Source: Chloroflexota bacterium (GTDB taxonomy: Bacteria; Chloroflexota; Chloroflexia; QHBQ01; JADMIH01). From it: a stretch of DNA of 10,850 nt. The stretch lies in NCBI GenBank assembly GCA_015478675.1, contig JADMIH010000128.1, positions 1 through 10,850 on the forward strand. The letters run 5' to 3'. Positions 1 to 5,859 of this stretch are shown here, piece by piece (the stretch's first letter is position 1; each line of letters begins with the position of its first letter). The translations under genes were made by a program, and so were the position numbers. The notes under the pieces are model-generated. The model did not search any database. It was not told where the DNA came from and was given only the letters and a program-made list of their open reading frames with translations.

Positions 1-96
1 CCTTCATGGGAGATATACTCCCCAGCAAGAAAGCCCCCTCTCCCTTCATGGGAGATATACTCCCCAGCAAGAAAGCCCCCTCTCCCTTCATGGGAG
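1..96 (+). repeat. 42-bp direct tandem repeat within element A
   Basis: Two exact 42-bp units (1-42 and 43-84) start CCTTCATGGGAGATATACTC and end in CCCCTCTC. A third copy starts at 85 and diverges after base 96, where GAGATATACT is replaced by GAGAGGGGGT, the normal closing arm of the core hairpin. Each complete unit has its own small dyad, GGGAG-ATATA-CTCCC. It looks like local expansion of the core hairpin by slippage or unequal exchange. The array probably continues upstream of the window. Confidence 0.9.
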
Positions 97-181
97 AGGG
101 GGTTTGGGGGTGAGGGTGCGTAAGGGTACGCCTCCACAGCTACTCCTTCAAGATTGCTCCACCCTAACTCTGAACATTTAC
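1..181 (+). mobile_element. Element A: right part of a GTAA-ended MITE-like repeat (left end outside window)
   Basis: The stretch ends in TCTGAACATTTAC, whose reverse complement GTAAATGTTCAGA matches the terminal inverted repeat of element E (8942-9153). Going right to left it has the family's modular order: terminal repeat, a degenerate copy of the CTTGAACTTTGTTCCACCC segment (about 144-163), G-rich GGGTGAGGG spacers, and the core hairpin CCCCTCTCCC-TTCAT-GGGAGAGGGG (77-101). The left end and any target duplication lie before base 1. Assignment to the same family as E is seen directly; the IS66 relationship is inferred from the GTAA end. Confidence 0.7.
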
Positions 182-189
182 CGGCGGGC

Positions 190-218
190 TTGACTTGACA
201 TTTGGGCTGTCGTATACT
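190..218 (+). promoter_or_regulatory. Sigma-70-type promoter for the zinc-ribbon membrane protein
   Basis: The -35 box TTGACT (190-195) and the -10 box TATACT (213-218) are separated by exactly 17 bp, each one mismatch from the housekeeping consensus. A second TTGACA at 195-200 is too close to the -10 (12 bp) to be used with it. The promoter lies 9 bp outside element A, so transcription of the gene at 406 does not depend on the repeat. The predicted start near 225 gives a leader of about 180 nt. Confidence 0.75.
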
Positions 219-405
219 CAAAATTAGGCAAGACCGCCCGGCAAGTTCCATAATGCCACAACCTATAGCCTCGTGCATCAACGGGTGATTCTCAGCTACA
301 AAGGGCAAGAGTTGCATGCGCTTGCCGCATCCTGGCGATCTCAAGCCGCCCGGGAGTAATGCCCACTGAATTCGCGGCTCTATTATCGAGAGATAGGGTA
401 AATTC
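219..405 (+). other. Long 5' untranslated leader, no recognised riboswitch
   Basis: About 180 nt separate the promoter from the ATG at 406, longer than a simple leader needs. Visible structure is a small hairpin GGCAAG (304-309) / CTTGCC (321-326) and the related GC-rich words CCGCCCGG near 233 and 347, which could pair alternatively. Just before the start, AGATAGGG is a weak Shine-Dalgarno-like sequence. I could not match the leader to a known riboswitch class. Confidence 0.35.
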
Positions 406-1395
406 ATGTCACAAAACTGTCCAAATTGTGGTTCGCCAAATCGTGAGACGAACCGTTTCTGTTCCAGTTGCGGCACAGCGCTTACGCCCAGCACCACGGG
501 CGACCATGCTGCTGCCCCTGGGCCTGGCATGGCCCAGCTTGCGAGCGCACCGGGTGCTAGCTTAGAGCCGCCGCGCACTTATCTGGTGCAGCGTTGGGAG
601 GGCGACCCTGCACCGGAGCTTCCCGGCGCTGTTGAGCAGCTTCCTCCGCTGGCAACACGGCCTGTCACTGCACAGCCCGCAAATGGAAGCGCCGCTCTTC
701 CTTCAGCTCTCTTTACCCACCCCACCGAGCAGTACAACACCTCTACAGCTTACCAGGGATATACCTCCGGTGCAAGCCCGGTAGACACGGGCACCTATGT
801 GCCATACACAGACAATGCAGCCAGGCATTTGGAGCGGCAGAAGAGCGGGCGCTCCTGGCTGCTGCCCGTGGTAGCTGTAGCTGCTCTGGTGCTCGTTGCT
901 CTCGCTTTGACCGGCGCTTATCTCATCTCAAACAGTAGTAAAGCCCCTGCCCCTCTCTCCAGTGCTGTCGGCGCGGAACCGCCCGCCAACGCAAGTGAGT
1001 CCGACAAGATCAAGTATGTTGTCCGGCGCAGCAATCAGGAGCAGATTGACGCCTGGCATAACCTTGACCCTAACGTGCTCAAAGGAACGCGCATCGGCGA
1101 TGTTCTCACCGAGAATGTCGATATGGTGCAGAAGCTCAAGGCACAGGGGCTCTATGCCATTCCTGTCAATGAGCGCCTTGATATTCTCGACGTACAGGTG
1201 AATGGCGACACAGCCACTGTTCACACTATCGAAGTGTGGACTGTCACCTTCTACAATAGCGCCGACAACAAGGTGGTGGACTCGAAAGGCCCCGACACCC
1301 TGACCGAAACGTACTCGCTTGTGAAGCAAAATGGCAAGTGGTTGATCAACAAGCTTGACATAAACACCGACCAGGGCACCCCAACCGCCCGTTAG
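406..1395 (+). CDS. Zinc-ribbon, single-pass membrane protein with extracytoplasmic NTF2/IMS-like domain
   Basis: This 329-residue protein has three parts. Residues 5-22 form a zinc ribbon (C5-x2-C8 and C19-x2-C22). Residues about 25-149 are a low-complexity Pro/Ala/Thr linker. Residues 150-175 are one strongly hydrophobic membrane helix. With no signal peptide and a basic stretch just before the helix (ERQKSGRS), the ribbon should be cytoplasmic and the C-terminus outside. The C-terminal domain (about 190-325) has the alternating helix/strand pattern of NTF2-like or ARC6 IMS-like domains, including a central strand with VNGDTATV and a final strand near KQNGKWLINKLDI. The ATG at 406 starts exactly at the conserved ribbon, supporting it despite a weak ribosome binding site. 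The gene has its own promoter and no co-directional partner. Function is unknown; such proteins are usually annotated only as zinc-ribbon domain proteins. Fold assignment is by eye. Confidence 0.8.
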   Translation: MSQNCPNCGSPNRETNRFCSSCGTALTPSTTGDHAAAPGPGMAQLASAPGASLEPPRTYLVQRWEGDPAPELPGAVEQLPPLATRPVTAQPANGSAALPSALFTHPTEQYNTSTAYQGYTSGASPVDTGTYVPYTDNAARHLERQKSGRSWLLPVVAVAALVLVALALTGAYLISNSSKAPAPLSSAVGAEPPANASESDKIKYVVRRSNQEQIDAWHNLDPNVLKGTRIGDVLTENVDMVQKLKAQGLYAIPVNERLDILDVQVNGDTATVHTIEVWTVTFYNSADNKVVDSKGPDTLTETYSLVKQNGKWLINKLDINTDQGTPTAR

Positions 1396-1410
1396 GTCAA
1401 CACATCTCCC

Positions 1411-1585
1411 GCCCTCACCCCATGCCCCTCTCCCTTCATGGGAGAAGAGCTGTACCCATAGCTCTTCCCATGAGTAAAGCCCCCTCTCCCTTCATGGGAG
1501 AGGGGGTTGGGGTGAGGGCAGGTGAGGGACAGGTGACGCACAATTACCTCTTGAACTTTGTTCCACCCCAACTCTGAACCCTTAC
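1411..1585 (+). mobile_element. Element B: MITE-like repeat with head-to-head duplicated core
   Basis: The right half is standard: core hairpin at 1481-1505, GGGTGAGGGC spacers, the conserved segment with CTTGAACTTTGTTCCACCCC (1550-1569), and right terminus ending CTTAC at 1585 (reverse complement GTAAGGGTTCAGAGT). The left half (1411-1444) is an inverted copy of the core. Arms 1411-1434 and 1496-1519 are complementary at 22 of 24 positions, with a smaller interrupted dyad (AGAGCT/AGCTCT) between them. No GTAA left terminus or 8-bp duplication was found on the left, so that end is rearranged or lost. It fills nearly the whole gap between the two convergent genes and could act as a bidirectional terminator-like structure (inference). 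Confidence 0.75.
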
Positions 1586-1617
1586 GAAAATCCTTCACTT
1601 TGACAACACCACAAAGT

Positions 1618-3486
1618 CTATCCTGGCTCTTGACCAACCTGGCGGGCTGGGGCCTTCGCCGAGGCCACTCGCCGCAGCCCCCAGCCCGCCAGCATCATCA
1701 GCGCTGATGAGAGCGACAGCCACAACGGCATGGACGATGGCCCCGCTCCTGTTATGGGTGCATTGCTAGGGGCAGGTCCTTTCCCCGTATTAGCTGTTGG
1801 GAAAGGTGCGCCCGGTGGGGTCGGCTGGCTCTTGCCTATATCTGGACCCACTACGATAACTGGTGGCACCTCTTTTGTGGCCTGCGGTGTGGGCCGGACG
1901 GGTGCGGGGGTGGGCGCCAGGACCCTAGTCGCTGTGGCTGTGCCTGCGATCCCGCCCACCTTTACGGTAGCTGTCTCTATGAGCGGAGACGAGGTAGCCT
2001 TGCCACCGGTGGTCTGAGTGGGTACCGAAGTGATGCTGGGGATAGAAGTCTTCGACTGGCCTGTAGGCACAGGAGCAGGCGCGGTCGAGTTTGGCCTGGG
2101 AATGGTGCCCTGAGCCGTTTGTTGCGCTGCGGGCGGCTGCGGGGAGGCAATATTGGCAGCCTGAGTGCCTACCGGCAGTGGCGCTCCGTTGCGGGCCACA
2201 CTTACTGAGATGTCGCCATTTGCTGTTGCGCGAACCGCAGGCGTCAGGAGGGGTATTGAAGCCGAGTTTCCGCCGAGCGGCGACTGGATGTCCTTGTTTT
2301 GCGCCTCTCCGCCCTGAGCGACAGCTTGGCCCCCCTCCTTCGTTTCGCCTTGTGATGTGACGCCGCGCTTGACAGGCGGTATCTCGTCTCTCTGGCTGCT
2401 ATCGGTAGCTGCGCCCCCCGGCGGTTGCGCCAGGTTGCCGTTCGCCCCTTGCGGCGACCCCGCATCTGTACTGCTTGTGGCTGTGGGCTGTAGTGCAGCA
2501 ACAGTCGAAGTTACAGCGGGCTGTGCTGTATTTGTGCTCGTAGCTGTATCCGGTGGCGTAGCAGCAGGCGTATCAGTGGCCTCTGCGGTAGGCGAGCCCT
2601 TAGGGGGTGGTGGGCTGCTAGGAGTCGGCGTTGCTTGCCTGCGCTTGATAGGTGGTGGCTCGGAGGCAGGGGTAGCGCTGCTATCGCTAATGGCAGTCGG
2701 TTGCGCCGTGTTAGTTGCTGCTTCAGCAGTGCCTGCCACAATCGCGGTAGCCGTGCCTGCGGGCTGCGTGCCTGCGGGCTGCGTGCCGGTGGGCTGCGTG
2801 CCTGCGGGCACAGTGGCTTGCGGCGGAGCCTGGTTTACGCCCACACTCCACACCATCACCTGGCCTGACGAGGCCATAAAGATGGTTCCATAAGGGAGGT
2901 AAACAACAGCGTCTTGCTCCGCGCTGTTGGTGATCGAGAGAGTGCCTTCGCCTTCGGTGGGCGCGCTTGCGAGGGCACTCAGTGAAAGCGGAGCTATCCT
3001 CAGTTGACCCTGTGTCGCCAGTTGAATCAGGGAGCGTCCATCCGGGTTCCAGCTTGGCAAGCCGGGGGCGTTAACTGCCGCTGTGGCGATTCGCTGCGCC
3101 GTGCTGTGGTTTGGATCGGACCAGGTGCCCGTTTGCGCCCACCAGACCGCGATCGCAACCTGCTCCGGCTCACTATCAGCATATCCCCAATCTATTCCAT
3201 AAAAGAGGGTAGTGCGAAGACGATCATTGGCTAAAGAAGGCGTTGCCAGCCTATAAGACCCTTGAGGCGATCCACCCGGCTCCATCGCGAGGCCGCGCAC
3301 CTGCAAGTACGCCGTGCCCCCGGCAGGCACCGTGACGGCATCGGCTGGCACAGCCCTCAGTGGCGCAGCCGCAGCAATTTGGCTGCTTTGGCCGCGTAAG
3401 AAAGCGCCTGCAAGCACCAAAACTAAAGACAAGCGGCATAATCTGCTGACCTGAGATGGACGGAGAGCGAACCTGGGCTTAGTCAC
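1618..3486 (-). CDS. Secreted, C-terminally anchored Thr/Pro/Ser-rich stalk protein (possible sortase substrate)
   Basis: This 622-residue protein starts at a GTG (3486). An upstream in-frame TTG (3534) overlaps the -10 box and is rejected. The N-terminus has basic residues, a hydrophobic stretch (LSLVLVLAGAFL) and an Ala-rich cleavage region, i.e. a signal peptide. Residues about 45-220 look globular, with a WNPDGRSLIQLATQGQLR segment typical of beta structure. Residues about 220-570 are a low-complexity Thr/Pro/Ala/Ser stalk including PAGTQ repeats. The end has P-I-T-G (residues 577-580), a hydrophobic helix (about 587-604), Arg-Arg and a short tail. This resembles an LPxTG-type wall-sorting signal with Ala for Leu, or a simple C-terminal membrane anchor. 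No sortase gene is in the window. It is likely a surface protein held out on a stalk; the ligand or partner is unknown. It is convergent with the gene at 406. Confidence 0.8.
   Translation of the reverse strand: MTKPRFALRPSQVSRLCRLSLVLVLAGAFLRGQSSQIAAAAPLRAVPADAVTVPAGGTAYLQVRGLAMEPGGSPQGSYRLATPSLANDRLRTTLFYGIDWGYADSEPEQVAIAVWWAQTGTWSDPNHSTAQRIATAAVNAPGLPSWNPDGRSLIQLATQGQLRIAPLSLSALASAPTEGEGTLSITNSAEQDAVVYLPYGTIFMASSGQVMVWSVGVNQAPPQATVPAGTQPTGTQPAGTQPAGTATAIVAGTAEAATNTAQPTAISDSSATPASEPPPIKRRQATPTPSSPPPPKGSPTAEATDTPAATPPDTATSTNTAQPAVTSTVAALQPTATSSTDAGSPQGANGNLAQPPGGAATDSSQRDEIPPVKRGVTSQGETKEGGQAVAQGGEAQNKDIQSPLGGNSASIPLLTPAVRATANGDISVSVARNGAPLPVGTQAANIASPQPPAAQQTAQGTIPRPNSTAPAPVPTGQSKTSIPSITSVPTQTTGGKATSSPLIETATVKVGGIAGTATATRVLAPTPAPVRPTPQATKEVPPVIVVGPDIGKSQPTPPGAPFPTANTGKGPAPSNAPITGAGPSSMPLWLSLSSALMMLAGWGLRRVASAKAPARQVGQEPG
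2753..2812 (-). repeat. 15-bp coding minisatellite in the stalk (four units)
   Basis: Four consecutive 15-bp units start at 2753, 2768, 2783 and 2798. On the plus strand the first two are identical (GTGCCTGCGGGCTGC); the third has two changes and the fourth differs in its last bases. On the coding strand they give the pentapeptide PAGTQ and variants (PTGTQ). The 15-bp period keeps frame, so copy number can change by slippage without disrupting the gene, altering stalk length. Confidence 0.9.
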
Positions 3487-3525
3487 AATGTCGTCTGCCT
3501 TTCGGGTTACGAAGGTTGCTCGCTG

Positions 3526-3554
3526 AGTATACAATGCTCAACAAAACTTTGCAA
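3526..3554 (-). promoter_or_regulatory. Sigma-70-type promoter for the stalk-protein gene
   Basis: On the minus strand, a -35-like TTGCAA (3549-3554) and a -10 TATACT (3526-3531) are separated by 17 bp. The -10 hexamer is identical to that of the promoter at 190-218. Predicted transcription starts near 3519, which leaves the GTG at 3486 as the first suitable in-frame start and excludes the TTG at 3534. Element C begins 15 bp upstream of the -35 box (at 3570). Confidence 0.65.
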
Positions 3555-3569
3555 ACCAAATAGCCTTTG

Positions 3570-3721
3570 GTAAGCGTTCAGAGTATGGGTTACAGGAGTG
3601 TATTAAAGCCCCCTCTCCCTTCATGGGAGAGGGGCATGGGGTGAGGGCGGGTGAGGGTAGCTGAAGGTGAGGGTACACACTTACCTCTTGAACTTTGTTC
3701 TACCCTATTCTGAACTCATAC
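3570..3721 (+). mobile_element. Element C: 152-bp MITE-like repeat with GTAA-type inverted ends
   Basis: The left terminus GTAAGCGTTCAGAGTATGGG (3570-3589) and the reverse complement of the right terminus, GTATGAGTTCAGAATAGGG (3703-3721), share the GTA..GTTCAGA core of the family. Between them are the core hairpin CCCCTCTCCC-TTCAT-GGGAGAGGGG (3610-3634), GGGTGAGGG spacers and the conserved segment around CTTGAACTTTGTTC (3687-3700). It lacks the roughly 70-bp left module seen in E and F. The flanking octamers AGCCTTTG and ACCTGTGA are not identical, so this is an old or altered insertion. It sits between the divergent promoters of the stalk gene and the sigma-54 gene. Confidence 0.75.
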
Positions 3722-3735
3722 ACCTGTGAAAAGAT

Positions 3736-3750
3736 TGGCACGCTTCTTGC
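3736..3750 (+). promoter_or_regulatory. Sigma-54 (-24/-12) promoter in front of the sigma-54 gene
   Basis: TTGGCACG (3735-3742), four bases (CTTC), then TTGC (3747-3750) match the sigma-54 consensus YTGGCACG-N4-TTGCW at all invariant positions. The GG (3737-3738) and GC (3749-3750) dinucleotides have the required 10-bp gap. The only departure is G instead of A/T after TTGC. Predicted +1 is near 3762, giving a 75-nt leader to the ATG at 3837. I saw no convincing sigma-70 promoter in the same interval. Transcription from such a site needs an AAA+ activator, which is not encoded in this window. Confidence 0.7.
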
Positions 3751-3825
3751 GCCTAATGCGACTTGGCCGGTAATGCGCTGCTGCGGCTGGTCATTCCCCT
3801 TACAATAAAATCCTTTCTCAGAATC

Positions 3826-3831
3826 AGGTGG
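3826..3831 (+). promoter_or_regulatory. Ribosome binding site deciding the sigma-54 start
   Basis: AGGTGG lies 5 nt before the ATG at 3837. The in-frame GTG at 3828 falls inside this Shine-Dalgarno sequence, so it is unlikely to be the start. Confidence 0.7.
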
Positions 3832-3836
3832 TTTAT

Positions 3837-5267
3837 ATGGATGTCTCCCTTGAGATGAACGCCGAGCAGTCAATGAGGGTATCACCTACCCTTATCGCTG
3901 TCAACTACATTCTTGCTTTATCCTCTCAAGAACTGCAAAACGTGATCAAACAAGAAGCTGAGGATAACCCCGCCTTTGAGCTAACTGAGCATCAAACCTG
4001 CGCCATCTGCGGTGATCAGCTAAAGCACGGCGTTTGCTTCAACTGTGTGCGTGGCACAAGCTCCACAAGCAGCCAGGACGGTAATGATGACTTTAGTTAC
4101 AGCGCATTCAACTACCGCGAAGATGGAGCCGATGGTAACTTCACCGGTGCTTCCTCCGACGACGAAGAGTTCGATCCCGTCTCTCTTGTCGCCGCCGAAC
4201 CCAGCGTCAAAGAGCGTCTTTTGCTCGACTTGCGCTCTGCTCTACCCAGCGACGATTTTTTCATCGCTGATTATCTCGTCGGCAACCTCGATGACAGGGG
4301 TTTCCTCGCCGCCGAGCCGGAGACTATCGCAGACGATCTCGCTGTCTCTATCGCGCGCGTGCAAGCTGTGCTTGAGACACTACAGCGACTTGGCCCTTCC
4401 GGTATAGGCGCACGCGATCCGCGAGAATGTCTCCTGTTGCAGCTCAATTATGTTGAACAGGAGAAAGGCGCACCGCCCCATGTCCGCCAGGTCCTGGAGA
4501 ACTACTTTGTTGAGCTTGGCGAGCATAAGTACAGCCATATCGCCCAGAAAATGAACATCACACTTGACCAGGTAGAGGCCGCCCGCGACTATATTCGCAA
4601 CAATCTCACACCCTTCCCCGTCACCTGGGCCGATGATGAAGTGCCCACCTGGGGCAGCCCTTCCAAAGCCCAGTATGTCTCCCCTGATGTAATAATCAGA
4701 GAAGTAGATGGCGAGTTGATCGTCGAAGTTGTGGAGTCGCGCCGCTTCTTTATGAGGGTGAACCCCCTCTACAGCCAGATGGCTAGTGACCTGCGCACCA
4801 AAGGCGCCACCTACTCGGAGGACGACAAGCGCCATATATACCAGTATGTATCACGCACCAAGCTCTTTATCTCAAACATCAAGCAGCGCCGCGAAACAAT
4901 AAGCAAGATTGCTCGTGCCCTGATGATATACCAGAGAGAGTTCCTTCTCCATGGCGTTCGCTCTCTCAAGCCCCTTACACGGGCGCAGATCGCTGAGGCT
5001 ACGGGCCTTCATGAGTCGACGGTGAGCCGCGCAACCGCAGGCAAATATATCATGCTCCCCAACCGTCAGGTTGTGCCTTTCTCCGATTTCTTCACCGCGT
5101 CGCTCAGCGTGAAAGACATAATCAAAGAAATAATCGTGCAGGAAGGGCGCCCAATGGCCGACCGAGAGATCGTGGCACGCCTTCGCGAGCGCGGCATAAG
5201 GATCGCACGCCGCACCGTCGCCAAATACCGGAGCCAACTCGGCATCTTGCCTTCTACGCTCCGTTAG
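3837..5267 (+). CDS. rpoN: RNA polymerase sigma-54 factor
   Basis: This 476-residue protein has sigma-54 architecture throughout. Region I (about 7-49) fits the pattern (SPTLIAVNYILALSSQELQ..EDNPAFEL) but is poorer in Gln than usual. Next is an inserted knuckle, C55-x2-C58-x8-C67-x2-C70, and an acidic region II (about 71-115, rich in D/E/S). The core-binding domain follows (about 120-200, with LDDRGFL and GPSGIGARDPRECLLLQL). The DNA-binding part has the -12 helix-turn-helix around LHESTVSRATAGKYI (about 377-405) and the RpoN box ARRTVAKYR (457-465), which reads the -24 GG. It should direct RNA polymerase to -24/-12 promoters in partnership with AAA+ enhancer-binding proteins. It has its own -24/-12 promoter (3736-3750), so positive autoregulation is likely (inference). 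The neighbours usual in Proteobacteria (hpf, ptsN) are absent. The cysteine knuckle could bind zinc or sense redox state. Confidence 0.95.
   Translation: MDVSLEMNAEQSMRVSPTLIAVNYILALSSQELQNVIKQEAEDNPAFELTEHQTCAICGDQLKHGVCFNCVRGTSSTSSQDGNDDFSYSAFNYREDGADGNFTGASSDDEEFDPVSLVAAEPSVKERLLLDLRSALPSDDFFIADYLVGNLDDRGFLAAEPETIADDLAVSIARVQAVLETLQRLGPSGIGARDPRECLLLQLNYVEQEKGAPPHVRQVLENYFVELGEHKYSHIAQKMNITLDQVEAARDYIRNNLTPFPVTWADDEVPTWGSPSKAQYVSPDVIIREVDGELIVEVVESRRFFMRVNPLYSQMASDLRTKGATYSEDDKRHIYQYVSRTKLFISNIKQRRETISKIARALMIYQREFLLHGVRSLKPLTRAQIAEATGLHESTVSRATAGKYIMLPNRQVVPFSDFFTASLSVKDIIKEIIVQEGRPMADREIVARLRERGIRIARRTVAKYRSQLGILPSTLR
3999..4046 (+). other. Four-cysteine knuckle encoded within the sigma-54 gene
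   Basis: These codons specify C-A-I-C then eight residues and C-F-N-C, placed between the end of region I (NPAFEL) and the acidic region II. The spacing C-x2-C-x8-C-x2-C is that of small zinc ribbons or knuckles. Canonical sigma-54 proteins have a Gln-rich or acidic linker here with no conserved cysteines (known of the family). Metal binding is inference. Confidence 0.6.
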
Positions 5268-5293
5268 TTCTCCTTTCCAGGGCTAAGCTAAAT

Positions 5294-5632
5294 ATGGGAT
5301 TGACACCTCTGCACAAACTCGAAGAGATGATCCGCGCAGGAGATGCTGTTGAAGACGGCGAGCTCATTGCCCTTCTCGGCAAAGAGAGCTTGATTGCTGT
5401 CCCTTTACAGGGAGGCGGCGAGCGGCACCTTCCCAGCGGGGAGATACTCTCAGTTCTCGCGGGCAGCGCGGGCCTTTCGATCGCGCAACTGCTTTCCCGA
5501 AGCTTTCGTATGAGCGCCGAAGAGATAGATGCTGCCTGCACATTCATCAACCTGGTGCAATTCGCAGGCGCTGATCCCCCAGAAGCAGCCCAGAGTGGGC
5601 CTGAGCAGCCGCTTCAGCCTCTCGACAGCTAA
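5294..5632 (+). CDS. Small hypothetical protein downstream of sigma-54
   Basis: This is a 112-residue protein of unknown family. The first half (about 5-55) alternates short helices and strands (LHKLEEMIRAGD, GELIALLGKESLIAVPL). The second half (about 50-92) is helical, with LSIAQLLSRSFRMSAEEIDAAC resembling a small helical bundle. The tail is Pro/Gln-rich. No signal peptide or membrane helix is visible, so it is probably cytoplasmic. It starts 26 nt after the sigma-54 stop with no promoter visible between, so co-transcription is likely. The Shine-Dalgarno is weak (AGGG about 13 nt before the ATG). Position suggests a role linked to sigma-54, such as a modulator, but nothing in the sequence proves it. 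Moderate confidence that it is a real gene. Confidence 0.6.
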   Translation: MGLTPLHKLEEMIRAGDAVEDGELIALLGKESLIAVPLQGGGERHLPSGEILSVLAGSAGLSIAQLLSRSFRMSAEEIDAACTFINLVQFAGADPPEAAQSGPEQPLQPLDS

Positions 5633-5859
5633 CCTGCAAAGGTAGCTTATCACCCCGAAGCCTCCACCTCTACCCCACCCTCTCCCCAGCGTCCCCTGTC
5701 GAAACTCCTTTGAAATTAAGTAGAATTACTGATGCGCCGCCCCGCGCCAACTGCTATAACAGAAATAGCGCATACTTCTCCTTTGCACTTTTGTACAACC
5801 TTGCCGGGTGGTAAGTCGCCCTTGACCCGTTACCGCTTATGCCGATAGGACATCCTTGC
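5633..5859 (+). other. Intergenic region upstream of the XRE regulator
   Basis: No gene is seen. The first part is C-rich (CTCTACCCCACCCTCTCCCC), a possible remnant of a repeat. A short dyad GCTAT-N7-ATAGC (5753-5769) is a possible operator. Promoter evidence is weak: a TAGAAT (5721-5726) lacks a good -35, and a TTGACC (5822-5827) lacks a convincing -10. Nothing here is firm. Confidence 0.3.

Noticed and set aside
1..118. CRISPR array at the left edge
   Set aside because: The 42-bp units are contiguous direct repeats with no variable spacers and match the core of the dispersed MITE family.
219..405. Cyclic di-AMP (ydaO-type) riboswitch in the leader
   Set aside because: Isolated words (GGGTGATTCT, CAGCTA, CCTCGT) recall the consensus, but their order and spacing do not fit. 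No complete set of conserved blocks is present.
2800..2825. Second -24/-12 promoter (GGGCACAGTGGCTTGC)
   Set aside because: The gap between GG and GC is one base too long, and it lies antisense inside the repeat-rich coding region of the stalk gene.
2357..2893. 178-codon plus-strand frame opposite the stalk region
   Set aside because: It is a Val/Gly/Ala-rich shadow of the low-complexity Thr/Pro coding sequence on the minus strand.
3487..3534. Upstream TTG start (3534) for the stalk-protein gene
   Set aside because: It overlaps the region of the -10 box TATACT (3526-3531), so it would not be on the transcript. The GTG at 3486 precedes a normal signal peptide.
3562..3729. 8-bp target duplication around element C
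   Set aside because: The flanks AGCCTTTG and ACCTGTGA are only similar when shifted by one base, so no true duplication can be claimed.
4380..5237. Long antisense reading frames opposite the sigma-54 gene
   Set aside because: They mirror a well-supported gene in the other strand, lack recognisable domains and have no promoter or ribosome binding site.
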